From Microbacterium sp. zg-Y818 (GTDB lineage Bacteria; Actinomycetota; Actinomycetes; Actinomycetales; Microbacteriaceae), in contig NZ_CP126741.1 of the NCBI RefSeq assembly GCF_030246905.1, positions 3,162,001 through 3,226,000 on the forward strand: a stretch of 64,000 bases of DNA. The letters are read 5' to 3'. The position numbers and the translations under genes were made by a program. The notes beneath the pieces were generated by a model, which worked only from the letters and a program-made list of their open reading frames with translations, made no database searches and had not been told where the DNA came from. Positions 8,234-16,888 of the stretch are shown here, piece by piece; position 1 is the first letter of the stretch, and the number at the start of each line of letters is the position of its first letter.

Positions 8234-9256
8234 TCAGTGGGCGAGTACGCGGTCGACGGCCTCGAGGATGCGGTCGGCATCGGGGAGGTACACGCCCTCG
8301 AGCTTCGCGGGCGGGAACGGCACATCGAATCCCGACACCCGCAGCACCGGGGCTTCGAGGGCGTAGAAGGCGCGCTCCATGACGGTCGCGGCGACTTCCG
8401 ACCCCACGGAGGTGAAGCCGGGCGCCTCCTGGGCGTAGACCATGCGTCCGGTGCGTCGCACCGAGTCGAGGATGGGGCCGTAGTCGATGGGCGACAGCGA
8501 GCGCAGGTCGACCACCTCGCACGAGGTGCCTTCGCCCTCGGCGAGCGCCGCGGCCTGCAGCAGAGTCGTCACCATCGCGCCGTGGCCGACGAGCGTGACG
8601 TCGGTGCCGCGGCGGACGACCCGTGAGGCGTGCAGCGGCACGGCGCGGGATGCGGTGTCGACCTCGCCCTTGGCCCAGTACTTCGCCTTCGGCTCGAGGA
8701 AGACCACCGGGTCCGGTGAGGCGATGGCATCCTGGATCATCCAGTACGCGTCGTTCGCCGTCGACGGCGACACCACCCGCAGTCCCGCGGTGTGGGTGAA
8801 GTAGGCCTCGGGGCTCTCCTGGTGGTGCTCGACCGCGCCGATGTGGCCGCCGTAGGGGATGCGGATGACCACCGGCATCTGCAGCCGGCCCTCGGAGCGG
8901 TTGGTGAGCTTCGCGAGCTGCGTGGTGATCTGGTCGAAGCCGGGAAAGACGAAGCCGTCGAACTGGATCTCGACGACGGGGCGGAAACCGGCCATCGCCA
9001 GGCCGATCGCGGTGCCGATGATGCCGGACTCCGCCAGCGGGGTGTCGAGCACGCGCTGTTCGCCGAACTCGGCCTGCAGCCCTTCGGTCACGCGGAAGAC
9101 GCCGCCCAGGCGGCCGATGTCCTCGCCCATCAGCAGCACGTGGTCATCTGCGGCGAGCGCGGCGCGCATGCCCGCGTTGAGGGCGCGCCCGAGCGGCATG
9201 GTCGTCAGCGTGCCGGTGACCTCTGCCGGACGGGTGGTCGTTGCAGCCTCGGTCAT
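8234..9256 (-). CDS. 2-oxoacid dehydrogenase E1 component, beta subunit
   Basis: A 340-aa transketolase-like subunit containing [53 protein letters not shown] and the C-terminal [18 protein letters not shown]. It pairs with the alpha subunit to form the thiamine-diphosphate-dependent decarboxylase that passes the acyl group to lipoyl-E2. The ATG overlaps the E1 alpha stop by 4 nt, so the two subunits are translated in a coupled and presumably stoichiometric way. A longer open frame upstream is a shadow of the alpha gene. Placed as branched-chain or pyruvate type by context only. Confidence 0.92.
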   Translation of the reverse strand: MTEAATTTRPAEVTGTLTTMPLGRALNAGMRAALAADDHVLLMGEDIGRLGGVFRVTEGLQAEFGEQRVLDTPLAESGIIGTAIGLAMAGFRPVVEIQFDGFVFPGFDQITTQLAKLTNRSEGRLQMPVVIRIPYGGHIGAVEHHQESPEAYFTHTAGLRVVSPSTANDAYWMIQDAIASPDPVVFLEPKAKYWAKGEVDTASRAVPLHASRVVRRGTDVTLVGHGAMVTTLLQAAALAEGEGTSCEVVDLRSLSPIDYGPILDSVRRTGRMVYAQEAPGFTSVGSEVAATVMERAFYALEAPVLRVSGFDVPFPPAKLEGVYLPDADRILEAVDRVLAH

Positions 9257-10380
9257 GACGCGCCCTCCTCGAAGGATGCCTCGTAGTCGGCGAGCCAGGC
9301 CCGCTGCTCGGCCACGAGCGGGTGGGGGTCGCTGTAGACGTGCGCGAACATCGACTCGGCCGGAATGGTACCCAGGGCGTTCGTGCGGGTTCGCACGTCG
9401 TCGGCGAGGGCCTGCGCCTCGGCGTCGACGTCGGCGAAGAAGGCGTCGCTGGCTCCCCGCGCCTGCAGGAACGCGCGCATGCGCACCAGCGGGTCGCGGA
9501 GCGTCCAGGACTGCTCCTCGTCGGAGGTGCGGTACTTGGTCGGGTCGTCGCTGGTCGTGTGCGCGCCCATCCGGTAGGTCATCGCCTCGATCGCGCGCGG
9601 ACCGTCGCCTGCGCGCGCCTCGTCCAGCGCCCGCTTGGTGACGGCGTAACTGGCCAGCACGTCGTTGCCGTCGACGAGGATCGACGGCATGTAGCCGGCC
9701 GCCCGCAGGTGCAGCGGTGTGCGGGACTGGGTCGCCACCGGGACCGAGATCGCCCACTGGTTGTTCTGCAGGAAGAAGACCTGCGGAACGCGGTAGCTCG
9801 CGGCGAACACCATCGCCTCGTGCACGTCGCCCTGGCTCGACGCCCCGTCGCCGTAGTAGACGATCACGGCTTCGTCGCGCTCGGGCTCACCGGTCGCGGT
9901 GCGCCCGTCGAACACCAGACCCATGCCGTACCCGGTCGCGTGCAGGGTGTGCGCACCGAGCACGAGCGTGTACGGACGGGTGTTGCCGTTCTTCGGGTCG
10001 GCCGCGTCCCACCCGCTGTGCGTGAGCCCCCGCATGAGGCGGATGATGTCGACCGGGTCGACCCCGCGGATCGTGCAGACGACGTGCTCGCGGTACGAGG
10101 GGAAGATGTGGTCCTGCGTGCGGGTGGCACGGGCCGACCCGACCTGGGCGGCCTCCTGGCCGAACGACGGCGGCCACAGGGCGAGCTGGCCCTGGCGCTG
10201 CAGGTGCGTGGCCTGCCTGTCGAACGCGCGGCTGTTGGCCATGTCGCGGTAGAACTGCTCGAGATCGGCGTCGGGCAGGGCGTCGACGATCTCGAGGTAG
10301 GGCTCTGCGGCGGGCGTCGGCGCGTACGACCCGTCGGCCGCGAGGATGCGCACGAGAGCGGGATCGTCGGGCGGGATCAT
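9253..10380 (-). CDS. 2-oxoacid dehydrogenase E1 component, alpha subunit
   Basis: A 375-aa subunit with the thiamine-diphosphate motif running from GDGASSQGDVHEAM to QNNQWAIS, and the phosphorylation-loop-like YRMGAHTTSDDPTKYR. It decarboxylates the 2-oxoacid together with the beta subunit. It is the first gene of the E1alpha-E1beta-E2 operon. A TAGCGT hexamer ends 6 nt before the ATG, suggesting a leaderless transcript, although the purine-rich AGGGGG just before the ATG could also act as a weak ribosome site. Confidence 0.92.
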   Translation of the reverse strand: MIPPDDPALVRILAADGSYAPTPAAEPYLEIVDALPDADLEQFYRDMANSRAFDRQATHLQRQGQLALWPPSFGQEAAQVGSARATRTQDHIFPSYREHVVCTIRGVDPVDIIRLMRGLTHSGWDAADPKNGNTRPYTLVLGAHTLHATGYGMGLVFDGRTATGEPERDEAVIVYYGDGASSQGDVHEAMVFAASYRVPQVFFLQNNQWAISVPVATQSRTPLHLRAAGYMPSILVDGNDVLASYAVTKRALDEARAGDGPRAIEAMTYRMGAHTTSDDPTKYRTSDEEQSWTLRDPLVRMRAFLQARGASDAFFADVDAEAQALADDVRTRTNALGTIPAESMFAHVYSDPHPLVAEQRAWLADYEASFEEGAS

Positions 10381-10386
10381 CCCCCT

Positions 10387-10392
10387 ACGCTA
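10387..10392 (-). promoter_or_regulatory. Candidate -10 of the E1alpha-E1beta-E2 operon (leaderless)
   Basis: TAGCGT on the minus strand ends 6 nt before the E1 alpha ATG, in the 78-bp gap after hisC. The fixed 6-nt spacing is shared with several other genes here; no convincing -35 was found. Confidence 0.45.
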
Positions 10393-10458
10393 ACGTGCGG
10401 CGCAAGGCCCGCCCTGCTGGACATCCCACAACGGATCGCCGGATCCGCAGTACGCGAC

Positions 10459-11583
10459 CTACAGACCCTGCGCGTGCGCCGCGCGCGCGGGGTGCCCCTC
10501 GGGCAGCAGCGACAGGGCGGATGCCGCGGCCTCGTGAATGGCCGCCATCGACTCCTCCTCGCCCACCGAGATGCGCACGCCGTCACCCGCGAACGGACGC
10601 ACGATGAGGCCCGCGTCGTCGAAGCGGGGCGCCACGTCGAGCGTGTACTCACCCGTCGGCAGCCACACGAAGTTCCCCTGCGCGTCGGGGACGTTCCACC
10701 CGTCCGCCCGCAGCGCGCTCGCGAGGCGATCGCGACGGTCGGTGATCACGGCGACCCTGGCGATGAGCTCGTCTTCGGCGTCGAGGCTGGCCAGCGCCGC
10801 CTCCTCGGCCTGCGCGGTGACCGACAGCGGAATGCCGGTGCTGCGGGCGGCGTCGAGGATGCGGGGGTGACCAACGCCGTAGCCGATGCGCAGGCCCGCG
10901 AGACCGTACGCCTTCGAGAAGGTGCGCAGCACCACGACGTTCTGGTGTCCGGTCGCCAGCACGCGCGCACCATCGACGGCCGCAGGGTCCGTGACGAATT
11001 CGGCGTAGGCCTCGTCGAGCACCACGAGCACGTCTGCCGGCACGCGGGCGAGGAAGGCCTCGAATTCGTCCTGTCGGACAATGGGCCCGGTGGGGTTGTT
11101 GGGACTGCAGACGAGGATCATCCGAGTGCGATCTGTGACGCGCCGGGCCATTTCCTCGAGGTCATGGGTGCCGTCTGCGGCCAGCGGCACCGCCACCGCG
11201 GTCGCGCCGGCGACGGCGGCCAGACCCGGGTAGGCCTCGAACGAGCGCCAGGCGTACATCAGCTCGTCGCCGGCGCCTGCCGTCGCGAGGGCCAGCTGCT
11301 GCAGGATCGACACGCTGCCGGCCGCCACGTGCACCGCGTCGCTGCTGACTCCGAACCGCGCCGCCAGCCGGGCGCGCAGCCGCGACGCCGACGCGTCGGG
11401 ATAGCGGTTGACGGCGATCGCCGAACGCAGGGCCTCGACGACACTCGGCAACGGCTCGAAGGGGTTCTCGTTGCTGGAGAGCTTGAATGCATCGGCGCCG
11501 GCCTGCTTCCCCTGCCGGTAGGGCGGGAGGGCGGCGATCTCGGGACGGATCCGCACGGGCGCGGGCGAGGGGGCCTCAGTCAC
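10459..11583 (-). CDS. hisC: Histidinol-phosphate aminotransferase
   Basis: A 374-aa fold-type I PLP aminotransferase. Blocks seen are [49 protein letters not shown] and the PLP-lysine segment [16 protein letters not shown]. It converts imidazole acetol phosphate and glutamate to histidinol phosphate in histidine synthesis; some actinobacterial paralogs instead act on aromatic 2-oxoacids, and the absence of other his genes nearby leaves that open. The GTG start has a TAGGCT hexamer 6 nt upstream. The next gene to the right is divergent. Confidence 0.85.
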   Translation of the reverse strand: MTEAPSPAPVRIRPEIAALPPYRQGKQAGADAFKLSSNENPFEPLPSVVEALRSAIAVNRYPDASASRLRARLAARFGVSSDAVHVAAGSVSILQQLALATAGAGDELMYAWRSFEAYPGLAAVAGATAVAVPLAADGTHDLEEMARRVTDRTRMILVCSPNNPTGPIVRQDEFEAFLARVPADVLVVLDEAYAEFVTDPAAVDGARVLATGHQNVVVLRTFSKAYGLAGLRIGYGVGHPRILDAARSTGIPLSVTAQAEEAALASLDAEDELIARVAVITDRRDRLASALRADGWNVPDAQGNFVWLPTGEYTLDVAPRFDDAGLIVRPFAGDGVRISVGEEESMAAIHEAAASALSLLPEGHPARAAHAQGL

Positions 11584-11589
11584 ATTCCG

Positions 11590-11595
11590 AGCCTA
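11590..11595 (-). promoter_or_regulatory. Candidate -10 of hisC (leaderless)
   Basis: TAGGCT on the minus strand, 6 nt before the GTG start, with no Shine-Dalgarno between. A TTGGGG at a short 15-nt spacing is the only -35-like sequence. Confidence 0.45.
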
Positions 11596-11695
11596 CAAGC
11601 GCGGCGCCGCCCCCAAAGCACGGCCGAGAACCCGCGCGCGGGCGGCACCGGCAATTCGCGACGGCGTCGCGCCGCGGCATGGGACACTGCTGGGC

Positions 11696-12094
11696 ATGCG
11701 CTTCATCATCCGCGTCGTCGTCAACGCCTTCGCGATCTGGGTCGTGACCCTCATCCCCGCGCTGCAGGTCACGGTGATCGCCTTCCCACCCGGCGAGACC
11801 CTGCAGCTCGTGCTGACCCTGCTCGCAGTCGCCGCGATCTTCGCGCTGGTCAACACGATCATCGGCACGGTCATCAAGATCGTCGCGCTCCCCCTGTACA
11901 TCCTCACCCTGGGGCTGATCTCGTTCATCATCAACGGGTTCCTGCTGTGGCTCACGGCGTGGATCACGGGGTTCTGGCACTGGGGACTGCGCCTGGACGA
12001 CTTCTGGTGGGGCGTGGTCGCCGCGATCGTGATCTCGCTCATCAACTGGTTCTTCGGCATCATCCTGCGCCCGCAGCGCCGTCGCCGCGACTGA
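11696..12094 (+). CDS. Phage holin family 4 membrane protein (PF04020-like)
   Basis: A 132-aa protein made of about four membrane spans (FIIRVVVNAFAIWVVTLIPAL; LVLTLLAVAAIFALVNTIIG; IVALPLYILTLGLISFIIN; VVAAIVISLINWFFGIIL) with a basic tail. The layout and the NTIIGTVIKIVALPLYILTLG stretch match the family named phage holin 4_2, a chromosomal protein of unknown role in most bacteria. There is no phage context here, so a lysis role should not be assumed. Its 3' end overlaps the convergent lipase-domain gene by 35 bp. Confidence 0.8.
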   Translation: MRFIIRVVVNAFAIWVVTLIPALQVTVIAFPPGETLQLVLTLLAVAAIFALVNTIIGTVIKIVALPLYILTLGLISFIINGFLLWLTAWITGFWHWGLRLDDFWWGVVAAIVISLINWFFGIILRPQRRRRD

Positions 12095-13400
12095 GCCGCT
12101 CGTCACGGCGCGCCGCTGCCCAGACCGTCGTCTCGACGGATGCCGCGGCGCCCAGTTCCCCGAGCACATCGCGCAGCGGCTGCACGCGGGGATCGGTGCT
12201 CGCATCGAGCATCGCCGACGTCTCGGCGTAAGCGGTCATGTGGTGGCTGGGCAGCGTGAGGTCGCCGACGTGCGCCCGCGGGTGCGCGACGCGTTCGGCG
12301 ACGAAGCTCCCCGGCGCACCGACGACGGCCGGAAGGCCCCCGTCGGCCAGCGCCGCGACGGGGTCGTCGGCGTGCCGCACGCTCACGCTCAGGGTGCCCG
12401 CGCCCACATCCGCCGCCACCGGCGACCCGAAGGTCACGACCGTGCGGGTGTCGAAGCCGCCCTCGGTCGCCAGCCGCGAGGCGATCATGCCGCCCTGTGA
12501 ATGGCCGAAGGCGTGCACGGCGTCGCCTTCGCCTGCGCCGGCCGCGCGCAGCGCATCGACCACGACGGCGTACGACGCCGCGGTCTCCCCTCCATAGAGC
12601 TCCAGGTTGGACTGCATGTCGAAGGGGTCCTCACCGCCCGAAGCCGCCGTCTGCGTCCCGGCTATGTAGACCGCGAACTGCCGGGTGCCATCCGGCATGG
12701 TGTACTTCTCCACCCGCACGCGCGCGTCGCCCTCGCCCGGCATGCGGGCCGCTGCCTCGGCGAGCGAGGCGGGGGCCGCTCCCCGCGCCGATTGCCGCAG
12801 CGGCACGGCGGCCACCGGCGGCGGGTGTCCCGTCAGCCGCTCCCCGACGTCGACGGTGCCGCCACCGTGGGCGCGCACCGCCTGCCGGAACACCGGCAGG
12901 CCGACCGAGAGCGCGCCCAGCGTGAGCGGCCCCGCTTGCATCCCCAGCGCCAGCAGCTGGCCCCCGAACGCCGTCCCCATGTCTGCTCGCCACGCGCGCA
13001 GCGCCAGATCCGCCGCCCGCGCCGCCTCGGGGTCGGTGGCGCGCGCCAGCAGCAGCGCGACCCGCACGCGCATGATCTGCGCGCCGTCGCCCCCCGCTTC
13101 GGCCGCCACCAGCTGGGCCCGCAGCTCGACGATTTCGTACACCGCCGAGGCGTGACGCAGCCGCGCCGCGAGGGCCCGTGCCTCATCGGCCGATGCCGCC
13201 ACCTCCCGGCTGAGGGCGCGGGCGTCGCCGGTCTCCGGCTCCGCGAAGACCACGCCGGACAGGTCGGTCGCCACGGCCGCGAGCGCGTCGGCGTCATCGT
13301 CGAGTGCGGCGGCGACCAGTTCGAAGCCGCCGGCGGCGGCATCCAAAGACGCGGTGTCCACCGCGATCGGCCCCGAGCCGCGGATCTCGAGGTCGCTCAC
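12060..13400 (-). CDS. WXG100-like N-terminal helical protein with C-terminal alpha/beta hydrolase (lipase-like) domain
   Basis: A 446-aa protein. The first roughly 200 residues are Ala-rich helix (LDAAAGGFELVAAALDDDAD..., EARALAARLRHASAVYEIVE) resembling ESX/WXG-type N-terminal domains. The C-terminal half has the nucleophile elbow FGHSQGGMIASRLA with VVTFGSPVAA just after, the pattern of class-3-like lipases and DUF-type hydrolases. A signal peptide is absent. Its ATG overlaps the stop of a 90-aa WXG100-like gene by 4 nt, a toxin/effector-like arrangement. No EccC, EccD or other type VII secretion gene is in the window. Hydrolase activity is inferred from the Ser motif; substrate unknown. 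Confidence 0.7.
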   Translation of the reverse strand: MSDLEIRGSGPIAVDTASLDAAAGGFELVAAALDDDADALAAVATDLSGVVFAEPETGDARALSREVAASADEARALAARLRHASAVYEIVELRAQLVAAEAGGDGAQIMRVRVALLLARATDPEAARAADLALRAWRADMGTAFGGQLLALGMQAGPLTLGALSVGLPVFRQAVRAHGGGTVDVGERLTGHPPPVAAVPLRQSARGAAPASLAEAAARMPGEGDARVRVEKYTMPDGTRQFAVYIAGTQTAASGGEDPFDMQSNLELYGGETAASYAVVVDALRAAGAGEGDAVHAFGHSQGGMIASRLATEGGFDTRTVVTFGSPVAADVGAGTLSVSVRHADDPVAALADGGLPAVVGAPGSFVAERVAHPRAHVGDLTLPSHHMTAYAETSAMLDASTDPRVQPLRDVLGELGAAASVETTVWAAARRDERLSRGDGAAGAG

Positions 13401-13669
13401 GGCTCCGGAGTCCAGCTGCTCTCGAGGCGGTCGCGGGTCTGCACGAGGCGCTCCCGCAGCTGCACCATCGGCCGGTCGATGCGCGCCACACCCTCGACCC
13501 AGGCGTCCACCGCGTCGCGGAACGCCCGCGCCGCGCTGGACTGCCAGTCCGTCTCGCGCGCCATCCCCATCGCACGCGCCCGCACGTCGTCCAGACCCGC
13601 CTGGATCGCCGTGAGCCTGTGCAGGGCGGCATCGACGCCGGCGATGTCGTCGCGCAGATCCAGGGTCAT
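13397..13669 (-). CDS. Small WXG100-like helical protein
   Basis: A 90-aa, almost entirely helical protein: LRDDIAGVDAALHRLTAIQAGLDDVR, then a central TDWQSSAARAFRDAVDAW that matches the W-x-G/S turn plus following A-x-x-F pattern of the ESAT-6/WXG100 superfamily, then a second long helix. The Gly of WXG is replaced by Ser (WQS). The start ATG at 13669 is used because much longer open frame upstream merely runs antisense through purB. It is the first gene of a two-gene operon with the lipase-domain protein and probably binds its helical N-terminus. Confidence 0.65.
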   Translation of the reverse strand: MTLDLRDDIAGVDAALHRLTAIQAGLDDVRARAMGMARETDWQSSAARAFRDAVDAWVEGVARIDRPMVQLRERLVQTRDRLESSWTPEP

Positions 13670-13783
13670 GGGTTCGACTCTCGCCCCTGCCCGTGCCCCG
13701 GCGGCGCCTTCACGGCCGCGCCGGGGACAGCCGGCGGAAAACCGGCTCTGTGCAGAGCGCGTCGATATCGCCATGATGGGGGG

Positions 13784-14290
13784 ATGAGTGTCGCCGTGGA
13801 CCCATTCCGCGTCGTCTTCGTCTGTACCGGAAACATCTGCCGCTCCCCCATGGCCGACATCGTGTTCCGCTCGTTGACCCGACGGGCAGGACTCGACCAC
13901 CGCGTCTCGTCGTGGAGCGCAGGCACCGGTGACTGGCACGTGGGCGAGCGCGCCGATGCGCGCACCCTCGGCGCGCTCGCCCGCCAGGGCTATGACGGCG
14001 AGCTCCACCGGGCCCGCCAGTTCACCCAGGAGGACTTCGACCGCTCCGACCTCGTCGTGGCGCTGGACCGCAGCCACGAGCGCATCCTGCTGGAGTGGGC
14101 CCCGAGCACCGCGGACGCCGACAAGGTGTCGCTGCTGCGAACGTTCGACTCCAGCGCGGGCGACCACCTCGACGTGCCCGACCCCTACTACGGCGGGCCG
14201 GAGATGTTCGATGAGGTGCTCGGTATGATCGAGAGCGCGTGCCGGGCCCTCTTCCGGCAACTCGAACCCGCGGTCCGTCAGCCCCGCTGA
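13784..14290 (+). CDS. Low-molecular-weight protein tyrosine phosphatase
   Basis: A 168-aa phosphatase with the N-terminal P-loop VFVCTGNICRSPMAD (C-x5-R-S) and the general-acid loop VPDPYYGG near residue 130, both complete. It dephosphorylates phosphotyrosine in the cytoplasm. The ATG at 13784 follows a G-rich run; a CATGAT sequence six nt earlier may be a weak -10. It is divergent from the WXG100-like operon and only 36 bp upstream of purB. Confidence 0.9.
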   Translation: MSVAVDPFRVVFVCTGNICRSPMADIVFRSLTRRAGLDHRVSSWSAGTGDWHVGERADARTLGALARQGYDGELHRARQFTQEDFDRSDLVVALDRSHERILLEWAPSTADADKVSLLRTFDSSAGDHLDVPDPYYGGPEMFDEVLGMIESACRALFRQLEPAVRQPR

Positions 14291-14326
14291 GCGATCTGTT
14301 CCACCGCGCCGGCGATCGGAGTCCCC

Positions 14327-15718
14327 GTGCCCACGTCCCTGCCCCCCCAGCCGCTGAGCCCCCTCGACGGGCGCTACCGCGCCGCGGTGGCCGGCCTTGC
14401 CGACTACCTCTCCGAGGCAGGCCTCAACCGCGCCCGGGTCGAGGTCGAGGTCGAGTGGATCATCGCGCTGACCGACCGCTCGCTCTTCGGCACCACTCCC
14501 CTGCAGCCGGGCGACAAAGACGCCCTCCGTGCCCTGTACCGCGACTTCGGCCAGGCCGAGATCGACTGGCTGGCAGACAAAGAGGCCGTGACCCGGCACG
14601 ATGTGAAAGCCGTCGAGTACCTCGTGCGCGACCGCCTGTCGACACTGGGCCTCGATGCCATCGCCGAGCTGGCGCACTTCGCCTGCACCAGCGAGGACAT
14701 CAACTCCGCCTCGTACGCGCTCACCGTGCAGCGCGCCGTGGAGCGCGTGTGGCTGCCCAAGCTCCGCTCGGTCATCGACAAGCTCCGGGCGCTGGCGGTG
14801 GAGCACAAGGATGCCGCCATGCTCTCGCGCACCCACGGGCAGCCGGCGACTCCCTCCACGATGGGCAAAGAACTCGCCGTCTTCGTCTGGCGGCTGGAGC
14901 GGGTCGCCGCGCAGATCGCCGGCGGCGAGTACCTCGCCAAGTTCTCGGGAGCCACCGGCACCTGGTCGGCCCACCTCGCCGCCGACCCCGACGTCGACTG
15001 GCCCGAGCTGTCGCGCACCTTCATCGAAGGGCTCGGCATCGGGTTCAACCCCATGACCACGCAGATCGAGTCGCATGACTGGCAGGTCGAGCTCTACGAC
15101 CGCACCCGGCACGCCGGCGGCATCCTGCACAACCTCGCCACCGACGTGTGGACCTACATCTCGATGGGCTTCTTCGCCCAGATCCCCGTGGCCGGCGCCA
15201 CCGGATCGTCGACGATGCCGCACAAGATCAACCCGATCCGGTTCGAGAACGCCGAGGCCAACCTCGAGATCGCCGGCGGCCTCTTCGGCACGCTCGCCCA
15301 GACCCTCGTGACCTCGCGCCAGCAGCGCGACCTCACCGACTCGACGACGCAGCGCAACATCGGGGTCGCCTTCGGCCACTCGCTGTTGGCGCTGGACAAC
15401 CTCGAGCGGGGCCTGGGCGAGATCTCGCTGTCGCGCGATGTGCTGCTGGGCGACCTCGACGCCAACTGGGAGGTGCTCGCCGAGGCGATCCAGACCGTCG
15501 TGCGCGCCGAGATCGCTGCGGGCCGCTCGCAGATCACCGACCCGTACGCGCTGCTGAAGGACCTCACGCGCGGTCGCCGGGTGGGCGCGGCGGAGCTCGC
15601 CGAGTTCGTCGACGGCCTCGACATCGGCGACGCCGCCAAGGAGCGCCTGCGGGCGCTGACCCCGGCCGACTACACCGGGCTCGCCGAGCAGCTGGTCGAT
15701 ACCCTCATCGCCGAGTGA
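14327..15718 (+). CDS. purB: Adenylosuccinate lyase
   Basis: A 463-aa fumarase/aspartase superfamily enzyme. It has LSPLDGRYRAAVAGLADYL at the start, ARTHGQ-type SRTHGQPATPSTMGKELAVF in the middle and the superfamily signature GSSTMPHKINPIRFENAE with the catalytic Ser loop. It cleaves SAICAR and adenylosuccinate in purine synthesis, releasing fumarate. Length is normal for the E. coli-like class. GTG start behind a GGAG. The stop codon lies inside a 20-bp tandem duplication. Confidence 0.95.
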   Translation: MPTSLPPQPLSPLDGRYRAAVAGLADYLSEAGLNRARVEVEVEWIIALTDRSLFGTTPLQPGDKDALRALYRDFGQAEIDWLADKEAVTRHDVKAVEYLVRDRLSTLGLDAIAELAHFACTSEDINSASYALTVQRAVERVWLPKLRSVIDKLRALAVEHKDAAMLSRTHGQPATPSTMGKELAVFVWRLERVAAQIAGGEYLAKFSGATGTWSAHLAADPDVDWPELSRTFIEGLGIGFNPMTTQIESHDWQVELYDRTRHAGGILHNLATDVWTYISMGFFAQIPVAGATGSSTMPHKINPIRFENAEANLEIAGGLFGTLAQTLVTSRQQRDLTDSTTQRNIGVAFGHSLLALDNLERGLGEISLSRDVLLGDLDANWEVLAEAIQTVVRAEIAAGRSQITDPYALLKDLTRGRRVGAAELAEFVDGLDIGDAAKERLRALTPADYTGLAEQLVDTLIAE

Positions 15719-15757
15719 GTATTCGCGGCGCCGAGTGAGTACTCGCGGCGCCGAGCG
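15709..15757. repeat. 20-bp tandem repeat spanning the purB stop codon
   Basis: Two copies of a 20-mer, CGCCGAGTGAGTATTCGCGG (15709-15728) and the same with one change (15729-15748), followed by a partial third copy. The first copy contains the last codons and TGA of purB, so the next unit is a non-coding copy of the gene end. Confidence 0.8.
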
Positions 15758-15766
15758 GGCGCGGTG

Positions 15767-16102
15767 TCAGCGCTTGTCGTCGGCCTCGGGCGCCGTCCCG
15801 GCGTCATCGCGATCGCTGCGGTCGGTGCGCATGACCGGTCCGTCGATCGGCTTGGCCACCTGCGCCGGGTCGACCACGAGGATCAGCAGCGCCAGCCCCA
15901 CCAGGGTGACGATGAACGAGATGCCCGCGACGATCAGCGCCACGACGACGGCGCGCTGGGTGTCCTCCGGCGGTCCGGCCTGCAGCGCGCCCATCGACAG
16001 CAGCGTCACGATGCCGGCGAAAGCGGCGGCAGCGAAGGCGAGGCCCAGCAGCTGTACGGGCTTGAGCAGCTCGCGACGGGTGGGACGGGTGGGTTCGGTC
16101 AC
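15767..16102 (-). CDS. Small two-span membrane protein, unknown function
   Basis: A 111-aa protein with two hydrophobic segments (VQLLGLAFAAAAFAGIVTLLSMGAL and AVVVALIVAGISFIVTLVGLALLILVV) and a charged C-terminal tail ending EADDKR. GTG start at 16102 forming a GTGA overlap with the upstream membrane-protein gene, so the two are co-translated. The longer open frame is antisense-type noise rich in Arg. No family recognised. Confidence 0.75.
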   Translation of the reverse strand: MTEPTRPTRRELLKPVQLLGLAFAAAAFAGIVTLLSMGALQAGPPEDTQRAVVVALIVAGISFIVTLVGLALLILVVDPAQVAKPIDGPVMRTDRSDRDDAGTAPEADDKR

Positions 16103-16755
16103 GACATGCCTCCGGAGTGGGTGACGACCGGGGGTGCGGTATCGGTCTCGGTGCGCCGCGGCGAGAAGCCGGCGATGCCGAGGTACACCCCGATCACCGC
16201 CGCGTACGCGCCGAAGATGCCGACGCCGATGACGATGCCGGTGAGGGTGAACCATTGACCGGCTTCGTCGACGAAGTAGTCCAGCTGGTAGCCGGCGGGC
16301 ACGACCAGCATGCCCAGCCCCAGAAGCAGCGTGACGGCGCCGACGACGATGGCGTCGCGGGCGTCCGAAGCCGCCGGCGACAGCGCGGCGGCGCGGCGGC
16401 GGGCGGCGATGCCCGCGGCGAGCTCGGCGGCCCCGGTGGCCAGCGCCCAGACGATGACGAGCACGAAGAACACCGTGGTGGTGCGCAGCCCCGGCGCGCC
16501 GCCGATCATGCCGGCGACGAGGGTGAGGATGCCGAGCAGCACCGAGGGCCAGCGCTGGCCGGACGGAAAGACCAGCCATACCGACAGCAGCAGCACGAGG
16601 GCGGTCGCGACCGCGAACCCGCTGAAGACCGCCATCCCGACGACCGCGGAGTGGTCGGGCGAGAAGGTGATCATGATGCCCGCGGTCAGCGCGAACAGCG
16701 CGCGCGCCAACTGAAGGTGGCGCACGTCGAACGTGCGGGGGGTGGTGTCAGACAC
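16099..16755 (-). CDS. HdeD/DUF308-like membrane protein
   Basis: A 218-aa protein with six hydrophobic segments in three pairs (for example RALFALTAGIMITFSPD, AVFSGFAVATALVLLLSVWLVF, VLIVWALATGAAELAAGIAARRRA, LLGLGMLVVPAG). This pairwise layout, with an ELAAGI motif, resembles HdeD/DUF308 proteins. Function unknown. GTG start at 16755; TAGACT at 16792-16797 may be its -10. First gene of a two-gene membrane operon. Confidence 0.65.
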   Translation of the reverse strand: MSDTTPRTFDVRHLQLARALFALTAGIMITFSPDHSAVVGMAVFSGFAVATALVLLLSVWLVFPSGQRWPSVLLGILTLVAGMIGGAPGLRTTTVFFVLVIVWALATGAAELAAGIAARRRAAALSPAASDARDAIVVGAVTLLLGLGMLVVPAGYQLDYFVDEAGQWFTLTGIVIGVGIFGAYAAVIGVYLGIAGFSPRRTETDTAPPVVTHSGGMS

Positions 16756-16888
16756 GGCGGAACTCGTCAGCTCAAGAGATGGGATGCCTCCAGTCTAGGT
16801 CGTCGTCGGCTGGGAGACCCTCGGACGCAAGCCTGTCGCGCCGCGTCGTGGCGCGGGTAACCTGGCCTCCCGTCCTTGCAGAGGTCCC

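Noticed and set aside
11696..12094. Prophage lysis gene
   Set aside because: Despite the holin family name there is no endolysin, integrase or structural phage gene nearby; family 4 holins are common chromosomal proteins.
13397..15379. 660-codon minus-strand open frame
   Set aside because: Antisense to purB and the phosphatase gene; only its last 90 codons (from 13669) resemble a protein.
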